A stretch of DNA of 10,546 bases from CAJYAN01 sp046484825 (GTDB lineage: Bacteria > Pseudomonadota > Gammaproteobacteria > UBA6429 > Thiohalophilaceae): NCBI GenBank assembly GCA_046484825.1, contig JAWOIE010000252.1, positions 1-10,546 of the forward strand. Direction: 5' to 3'. A model generated the notes under the pieces. That model saw nothing but the letters and a program-made list of their open reading frames with translations. It was not told where the DNA came from and did no database searches. A program made the position numbers and the translations under genes. Shown piece by piece: positions 6,752 through 10,546 of the stretch (its first letter is position 1; each line of letters begins with the position of its first letter).

Positions 6752-8236
6752 TTACATCAGGACAATATCAAACTGTTCCTGGGTGTATTCCATCTCGACC
6801 TGTAGTTTGACGGGCTTGCCAATGAACTCTTCCAGCTCCGCCAGACTGGTGGACTCTTCGTCCAGTAACAGGTCGATCACCGGCTGCGATGCCAGCACCA
6901 GTAACTGTTGCGCATCGAACTGCCTGGCCTCGCGAATAATTTCGCGGAAGATCTCATAACAAACGGTCTCCGCAGTCAGCAGCGAACCGCGACCCTGACA
7001 ACAGGGACAGGTCTCACACAGGACGTGTTCCAGACTCTCGCGGGTACGCTTGCGCGTCATCTCGACCAGCCCCAGTGCCGAGACCTCACTGATGTGAGTC
7101 TTGGCGTAATCCTTTTCGAGATTTTTTTCCAGGGCGCGCAACACCTGTCGGCGGTGTTCCAGGTCCTGCATATCAATAAAATCCAGAATGATAATGCCGC
7201 CCAGGTTGCGCAGGCGTAACTGCCGCACGATCGCCTGGGTGGCCTCCAGGTTGGTTTTAAAAATCGTCTCCTCGAGATTGCGATGACCGACAAAGGCGCC
7301 GGTATTGACGTCGATGGTGGTCATGGCCTCGGTCTGATCGATAATCAGATAACCACCGGATTTGAGCTGCACCTTCTGTTGCAGCGACTTGTGGATCTCG
7401 TCTTCAATGCCATAGATATCAAAAATCGGGCGTTCGCCGGGATAGTATTCAATACTGTCCTTGAGTTCGGGAATAAACTTGGCGGCGAAACGCGAGACCT
7501 TGTCATAGGTCTCGCGCGAATCGATACGCACCTTTTCCAGACTCATGTCCCCCAGGTCACGCATGGTGCGCATGACCAACGGCAGGTCTTCATGCACCAG
7601 CGTGCCCGCGACGGCCGCCCCTGCCCTGTCCTTGATGGCGCTCCAGAGTTTTTGCAAAAACACCATGTCGCGGAACAGCGCCTCGGCGCTTACCCCGTCG
7701 GCGACGGTACGCACGATATAACCACCCGGGTCAAAGTCCGCCTGGTGGCGGAGAATAATATCCTTGAGCCGCTGCCGTTCGGCGGCGTTTTCAATTTTCT
7801 GCGAGACACCAACATGGCCCGAACCCGGCATGTAGACCAGGTAACGCGAGGGGATTGAGATCTGGGTAGTAAGACGCGCGCCCTTGGTGCCCATGGGGTC
7901 CTTGACCACCTGCACCAATACCTCCTGACCCTCCTGTAACAGGCGGTGGATTTCCGCGGTCATGGGGGTGTCCATAGTCGCAGGCCCGGCCGGGTCTTGC
8001 TCCTTGACCTCGCGCACCACATCGGAGGCATGCAGGAAGGCGGTGCGGGCCAGGCCCACCTCGACAAACGCCGCCTGCATGCCGGGCAGAACCCGACAGA
8101 CCCGGCCTTTATAGACATTGCCGACCAGGCCGCGGCGGCGGCTACGCTCAATGTGAACCTCCTGCAGCACACCATTTTCCACATAGGCGACGCGGGTCTC
8201 CTGCGGCGTCACGTTGATCAGCAATTCCTCACTCAA
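6752..8236 (-). CDS. rng: Ribonuclease G
   Basis: RNase G is an endoribonuclease that cuts single-stranded AU-rich RNA, matures the 5' end of 16S rRNA and degrades some mRNAs such as adhE. The protein has 494 residues (E. coli 489) and aligns end to end with E. coli RNase G from memory. The S1 domain lies at about 39-120 (VGNVYKGRVCRVLPGMQAAFV), the 5'-sensor region follows, and the catalytic magnesium ligands are D309 in TTIDVNTGAFVG and D352 in IILDFIDM. The zinc-link cysteines are C410 and C413 in CETCPCCQGRG. There is no long C-terminal scaffold, which separates it from RNase E. The start is TTG, overlapping the maf stop as TTGA; the resulting SEELLINVTPQETRVAY matches the family N terminus and AAGGA lies 8 bases upstream. 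Translation is probably coupled to maf. Confidence 0.97.
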   Translation of the reverse strand: MSEELLINVTPQETRVAYVENGVLQEVHIERSRRRGLVGNVYKGRVCRVLPGMQAAFVEVGLARTAFLHASDVVREVKEQDPAGPATMDTPMTAEIHRLLQEGQEVLVQVVKDPMGTKGARLTTQISIPSRYLVYMPGSGHVGVSQKIENAAERQRLKDIILRHQADFDPGGYIVRTVADGVSAEALFRDMVFLQKLWSAIKDRAGAAVAGTLVHEDLPLVMRTMRDLGDMSLEKVRIDSRETYDKVSRFAAKFIPELKDSIEYYPGERPIFDIYGIEDEIHKSLQQKVQLKSGGYLIIDQTEAMTTIDVNTGAFVGHRNLEETIFKTNLEATQAIVRQLRLRNLGGIIILDFIDMQDLEHRRQVLRALEKNLEKDYAKTHISEVSALGLVEMTRKRTRESLEHVLCETCPCCQGRGSLLTAETVCYEIFREIIREARQFDAQQLLVLASQPVIDLLLDEESTSLAELEEFIGKPVKLQVEMEYTQEQFDIVLM

Positions 8237-8853
8237 GCGCCTGTTCCTTTTGTGGTGTTTGGGGCTTTCAACATATCGATTCCCTCCCGCAAGAGCAATG
8301 ACCGTGTCTCAAAAAGCGGCAGGCCCATTACCGCCGAATAGCTGCCCTGCAGGCGCTCTATAAACATAGCGGCCAATCCCTGAATGGCATAAGCACCCGC
8401 CTTGCCGAGGGGTTCGCCACTGGCCCAGTAGGCCTCGAGGTCGGCCTGAGTCAGCGGGCCAAAACAGACCTGGCTGATAGTACAGGCGGCGTTCGCCTGC
8501 CGGCCCACCAGGGCCACGGCGCTATAGACCTCATGACAGCGGCCGGCGAGTTGCCTGAGCATGGCGAGCGCTGCGTCGCGACTGCCCGGCTTGCCCAGGA
8601 TCTGGCCATCGATCACGACACTGGTATCGGCGCCGAGCACCGGGTGGGGGTCCGCTGGTGCCAGTGCCAGGCGACCGGCCTGTGCCTTGGCCATGGCCAG
8701 GCGCGTTACATAATCCGCCGGGGACTCCTCGGCGTGCACCTGTTCATCGACCTCGCCATCAATCAGACGATAGCGCACACCGATTTGTTCCAGCAATGCC
8801 GCGCGTCGTGGTGAGGCCGAGGCGAGATAGAGGTGAAAATCCGGCGCAGACAT
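8233..8853 (-). CDS. maf: Maf/YhdE-type nucleoside triphosphate pyrophosphatase (dTTP/UTP)
   Basis: Maf proteins hydrolyse nucleoside triphosphates to monophosphates plus pyrophosphate. The YhdE branch prefers dTTP, UTP and modified pyrimidine nucleotides and is thought to clean the nucleotide pool; overexpression can inhibit septum formation. The 206-residue product has the signature ASASPRR at residues 11-17, LGADTSVV with the likely catalytic D76, and KAGAYAIQGLAAMFIERLQGSY in the second half, all typical of YhdE rather than the YceF branch. The ATG start is 4 bases after the rlmH stop, without a clear ribosome binding site, so coupling to rlmH is likely. The stop overlaps the TTG start of rng. 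In E. coli this gene follows mreBCD; here rlmH takes that place. Confidence 0.95.
   Translation of the reverse strand: MSAPDFHLYLASASPRRAALLEQIGVRYRLIDGEVDEQVHAEESPADYVTRLAMAKAQAGRLALAPADPHPVLGADTSVVIDGQILGKPGSRDAALAMLRQLAGRCHEVYSAVALVGRQANAACTISQVCFGPLTQADLEAYWASGEPLGKAGAYAIQGLAAMFIERLQGSYSAVMGLPLFETRSLLLREGIDMLKAPNTTKGTGA
8245..8249 (-). promoter_or_regulatory. Ribosome binding site supporting the TTG start of rng
   Basis: On the minus strand AAGGA lies 8 bases before the TTG at 8234-8236, inside the 3' end of maf. It supports the rare start codon, which the family N terminus also requires. Confidence 0.65.
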
Positions 8854-8857
8854 AGGG

Positions 8858-9325
8858 TTATTTGTGGTAGGGGTGGTTGCGAATAATCATCATGGCGCGG
8901 TAGAGCTGCTCCGCCACCACGACCCGCACCAGCGGGTGCGGCAGGGTCAGGGGTGACAGCGACCAGCACTGCGCGGCCCGCTCACGCACCGCGTTACTGA
9001 AGCCGTCGGGACCGCCGATTAACAGGGCGACGTCCTGCCCCAGGGTCATCCACTGCTCAATTTGCGCGGCGAGATCTTCCGTGCGCCAGGCCTGGCCATG
9101 CTGGTCGAGCGCGACCACATGCGCCTGGGCGGGAATGGCGGCCAGCAGACGCTCGGCCTCTTCGTCCTGCCACTGCGGGATACTGGGCTGTTTGCCACGC
9201 CGGGCGGCGGGGAGCTCTTTGAGTTGCAGGGGGCATTCGCGTGGCATGCGCTTTTGATATTCCGCAAAGCCCTGGATCACCCAGGGGGGCATTTTCTGGC
9301 CAATGGCCAGCAGGTAAAAGCGCAT
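8858..9325 (-). CDS. rlmH: 23S rRNA (pseudouridine1915-N3)-methyltransferase RlmH
   Basis: RlmH (formerly YbeA) methylates N3 of pseudouridine 1915 in helix 69 of 23S rRNA on assembled 70S ribosomes, using S-adenosylmethionine. It is a small homodimeric SPOUT-fold enzyme. The length of 155 residues equals that of E. coli RlmH. Key blocks are LLIGGPDGF at 101-109 (SAM-binding knot), WSLSPLTLPHPLVRVVVAEQ at 121-140 and the C-terminal NHPYHK at 150-155, which helps form the active site. The ATG start has AGGGGG 8 bases upstream. rsfS precedes it, as in most bacteria with this pair, separated by 40 bases. maf follows after 4 bases, whereas in E. coli mrdA and mrdB follow. Confidence 0.97.
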   Translation of the reverse strand: MRFYLLAIGQKMPPWVIQGFAEYQKRMPRECPLQLKELPAARRGKQPSIPQWQDEEAERLLAAIPAQAHVVALDQHGQAWRTEDLAAQIEQWMTLGQDVALLIGGPDGFSNAVRERAAQCWSLSPLTLPHPLVRVVVAEQLYRAMMIIRNHPYHK

Positions 9326-9333
9326 GCTGTCTG

Positions 9334-9339
9334 CCCCCT
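9334..9339 (-). promoter_or_regulatory. Ribosome binding site of rlmH
   Basis: The minus strand has AGGGGG with 8 bases to the ATG at 9323-9325. It lies between that start and the heptamer-like repeat at the end of rsfS. Confidence 0.5.
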
Positions 9340-9353
9340 AACCCGGCGATCCT

Positions 9354-9381
9354 GGCCCTGTGTCCCTAGTCCTCTGCCCGG
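9354..9381. repeat. Heptamer-like degenerate repeat over the rsfS 3' end
   Basis: On the plus strand the bases fall into 7-base units: GGCCCTG (9354-9360), TGTCCCT (9361-9367), AGTCCTC (9368-9374) and TGCCCGG (9375-9381). The first two resemble GGCCCTA, TGTCCTG at 10497-10510 beside proA. The run spans the rsfS stop codon and its last four to five codons. Units are short and degenerate, so chance similarity cannot be excluded. Confidence 0.4.
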
Positions 9382-9728
9382 GCCTGCGCCCCGGTCGTGG
9401 GGCTGTCATCCCCCCAGAGTTTTTCCAGATTGTAGAAATCGCGCACCGCGGGTTGCATGACGTGGACCACGACGTCGCCCAGGTCCACCAGGACCCACTC
9501 ACCGGTCTGTTCGCCCTCGATGCCCAGGGGACGTTCCCCGGCCTCCTTGGCCTTTTCCACCACATTGTTAGCCAGTGACTTGACCTGACGCGCGGTGTTA
9601 CCGGTGGCAATCACCATCAGGTCGGTCATATCCGAGCGTCCGCGCAGATCCAGGATCTTGATATCCGTGGCCTTGATGTCTTCCAGGGCCGCAATGACCA
9701 GGTCGCGCAGGGTTTCCGTATTCATCAT
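9366..9728 (-). CDS. rsfS: Ribosomal silencing factor RsfS (RsfA/Iojap)
   Basis: RsfS binds ribosomal protein uL14 on the 50S subunit and blocks joining with the 30S subunit, lowering translation during starvation. The 120-residue protein carries the family core: ATGNTARQV at 41-49, PLGIEG at 67-72, GEWVLVDLGDVVVHVM at 76-91 and the closing LEKLWG at 101-106. E. coli RsfS ends at LEKLWS, so residues 107-120 (DDSPTTGAQARAED) are an extra polar tail; its end lies in a repeat-like stretch. Two ATG codons stand side by side at the start; the first is chosen because AAGG lies 11 bases upstream of it. nadD ends 13 bases before, and rlmH follows, the usual order for these genes. Confidence 0.96.
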   Translation of the reverse strand: MMNTETLRDLVIAALEDIKATDIKILDLRGRSDMTDLMVIATGNTARQVKSLANNVVEKAKEAGERPLGIEGEQTGEWVLVDLGDVVVHVMQPAVRDFYNLEKLWGDDSPTTGAQARAED

Positions 9729-9741
9729 TCTTTATTAAACC

Positions 9742-10374
9742 TTATACGTATAAATGTCGTTGTTGCAGATAGTGATACACCGGGTCGGGCAGTAAATAGC
9801 GCACCGATTCCCCCCGTTGTAGCGCCTGACGAATGGCCGTGGCCGAAATATCCAGCGCCGTGACCTCTTGAAAATACACCTTGCCGGCAGCGTGCTCATT
9901 GAGCGCTTCCACCGAGTCAACCTCGACCTGTGGCAGGGTCTGGCGCCAGACGTCGTCCTGAGACAAAAGCGCCCGCGTCATGCCCGGGCGCTGCATCACG
10001 ACGATATGACTCAGCGCCAGGATATCCTGCCAGCGATGCCAGCTGGGCAGCAGGGCGAATGCATCCAGGCCGAGGAGCAGACACAGGGACTCGTCGCACC
10101 CCTGCTTCAGACTCGCCAGTGTGTCCACCATGTACGACGGTCCCGCCCGGCGCAGCTCGCGATCATCGACCACAAAACCCGCCTGGCCGTCGACGGCCAG
10201 GCGCAACATGGCCAGACGATCCGGCCCCGAGGCAAACGGCGCGTGCCGATGCGGCGGCTGTCCGCAGGGCAGCAGGCGCACCTCCCGCAGTCGCAGCATT
10301 TGCATGACCTCCAGGGCCGGGCGTAAATGGCCAAAGTGGACCGGGTCGAAGGTACCGCCGAAAATGCCAATCAT
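9742..10374 (-). CDS. nadD: Nicotinate-nucleotide adenylyltransferase NadD
   Basis: NadD transfers AMP from ATP to nicotinate mononucleotide to give deamido-NAD, the penultimate and essential step of NAD synthesis in the cytoplasm. The 210-residue product (E. coli 213) starts with the nucleotidyltransferase signature GGTFDPVHFGH at residues 6-16, with H13 and H16 of the HxGH-type motif. LLGLDAFALLPSWHRW at 100-115 matches the substrate-binding region, and DISATAIRQAL at 175-185 is the ISxTxxR motif near the C terminus. The ATG gives the canonical MIGIFGGTFDP start; it is preceded by TATTTTTT, with no Shine-Dalgarno sequence, so initiation may be weak. The proA-nadD-rsfS-rlmH order is common in proteobacteria. 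Confidence 0.97.
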   Translation of the reverse strand: MIGIFGGTFDPVHFGHLRPALEVMQMLRLREVRLLPCGQPPHRHAPFASGPDRLAMLRLAVDGQAGFVVDDRELRRAGPSYMVDTLASLKQGCDESLCLLLGLDAFALLPSWHRWQDILALSHIVVMQRPGMTRALLSQDDVWRQTLPQVEVDSVEALNEHAAGKVYFQEVTALDISATAIRQALQRGESVRYLLPDPVYHYLQQRHLYV

Positions 10375-10500
10375 AAAAAATAGTGACGCGGGACACGGGT
10401 CGCGGGACGCGGGGAAAAAATCAGACTACGACCATTTAAATTACACACCCGTCCCGCATGAAGGCAGACAAGCTTGTCCCTCGACACTCGTCCCTCGGCC
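10375..10500. other. proA-nadD spacer with opposed heptamer runs and palindromes
   Basis: The 126-base spacer is almost filled by repeat sequence. A G-rich run (10385-10412) and a C-rich run (10476-10510, into the proA end) are separated by an AT-rich centre containing ATTTAAAT (10434-10441) and the perfect palindrome GACAAGCTTGTC (10467-10478). GTCCCGC (10451-10457) can pair with the G-rich run, giving an imperfect stem of about 10 bp around a loop of 30 or more bases. On the minus strand this stem is followed a few bases later by TATTTTTT, just before the nadD ATG, so weak termination or attenuation between proA and nadD is possible. I see no clear promoter. Confidence 0.5.
10385..10412 (+). 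repeat. Heptanucleotide tandem repeat, four units (GACGCGG type)
   Basis: Four contiguous 7-base units on the plus strand: GACGCGG (10385-10391), GACACGG, GTCGCGG and GACGCGG (10406-10412). The first and fourth are identical, and each inner unit differs by one base. Read on the minus strand the same tract is a run of GTCCCGC-like units, so it is an inverted counterpart of the run at 10476-10510. Confidence 0.75.
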
Positions 10501-10510
10501 CTATGTCCTG
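10476..10510 (+). repeat. Heptanucleotide tandem repeat, five units (GTCCCTC type)
   Basis: Five contiguous 7-base units on the plus strand: GTCCCTC (10476-10482), GACACTC, GTCCCTC (10490-10496), GGCCCTA and TGTCCTG (10504-10510). The first and third are identical and decay increases towards proA. The last two units include the proA stop codon and neighbouring codons. A single GTCCCGC at 10451-10457 links this run to the GACGCGG run in the opposite orientation. Confidence 0.7.
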
Positions 10511-10546
10511 ATATGTCCATCACCAATCACGATAAACTTCTGCGAG
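10501..10546 (-). CDS. proA: 3' end of proA, gamma-glutamyl phosphate reductase (partial)
   Basis: The window edge cuts this gene; only the last 14 codons and the TAG stop remain, reading SQKFIVIGDGHIRT. ProA proteins end in a conserved stretch of the form K(Y/F)xVxGxGxIR, which this matches closely. ProA reduces gamma-glutamyl phosphate to glutamate semialdehyde, the second step of proline synthesis. The assignment is strengthened by context: proA lies directly upstream of nadD in many proteobacteria. The identification rests on a very short peptide, so some doubt remains. Confidence 0.72.
   Translation of the reverse strand, partial: SQKFIVIGDGHIRT

Noticed and set aside
7283..7858. 191-codon open frame on the plus strand
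   Set aside because: It is antisense to the catalytic region of rng, whose motifs are intact in the minus-strand frame.
10385..10510. CRISPR-like array
   Set aside because: The units are 7 bases and contiguous, with no spacers, and no cas genes are present.
10513..10546. Possible plus-strand gene start (MSITNHDKLLR) at the right edge
   Set aside because: The minus strand over the same bases encodes a clear ProA C terminus, which also fits the gene order with nadD.
1..10546. tRNA or rRNA genes
   Set aside because: No cloverleaf with a conserved T-loop or rRNA-like stretch was seen on either strand; almost all of the window is accounted for by protein genes.

Overview
The window is a stretch of bacterial chromosome, most likely from a gammaproteobacterium. 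All nine complete genes, and the gene fragment at the right edge, lie on the minus strand, so transcription runs from high to low coordinates. The evidence for the lineage is the gene order maf-rng-yhdP-(nit)-tldD, typical of Gammaproteobacteria, and close resemblance of the products to their E. coli and Pseudomonas counterparts. The base composition looks moderately GC-rich. No species can be named from this alone.

Right to left, in transcription order: the last codons of proA (proline synthesis); a 126-base spacer holding two degenerate heptanucleotide repeat runs in opposite orientation; nadD (NAD synthesis); rsfS (ribosome silencing factor); a 40-base spacer with another heptamer-like run; rlmH (23S rRNA methyltransferase); maf (nucleotide pyrophosphatase); rng (RNase G, TTG start); yhdP (giant AsmA-like envelope protein); a small unrecognised exported protein; an AT-rich gap of 117 bases; a nitrilase-fold amidase (GTG start); and tldD (metalloprotease). 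Spacing is tight throughout: 4-base stop/start overlaps at maf/rng and nit/tldD, a 4-base gap at rlmH/maf, 13 bases at nadD/rsfS and 37 at rng/yhdP. nadD to the small exported protein could be one long transcription unit, with nit-tldD a translationally coupled pair that may have its own promoter.

Functionally this is a housekeeping region: cofactor and proline metabolism, ribosome maturation and control, RNA processing, nucleotide and metabolite sanitation, lipid transport to the outer membrane, and peptide or toxin maturation and degradation. It joins two clusters that are separate in E. coli (nadD/rsfS-rlmH and maf-rng-yhdP-tldD); the mre genes that precede maf there, and the mrdA/mrdB genes that follow rlmH there, are not at the junction.

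The left 203 bases carry no complete gene. They begin, right at the CTAG containing the tldD stop codon, with a sequence resembling the terminal inverted repeat of IS5-family elements, and hold a perfect 12-bp-arm palindrome. This is probably one end of a mobile element running out of the window. I found no convincing new defence, CRISPR or RNA system. The observations most worth a second look are the heptamer repeats abutting stop codons, the IS-like end on the tldD stop codon, and the small unrecognised exported protein after yhdP.
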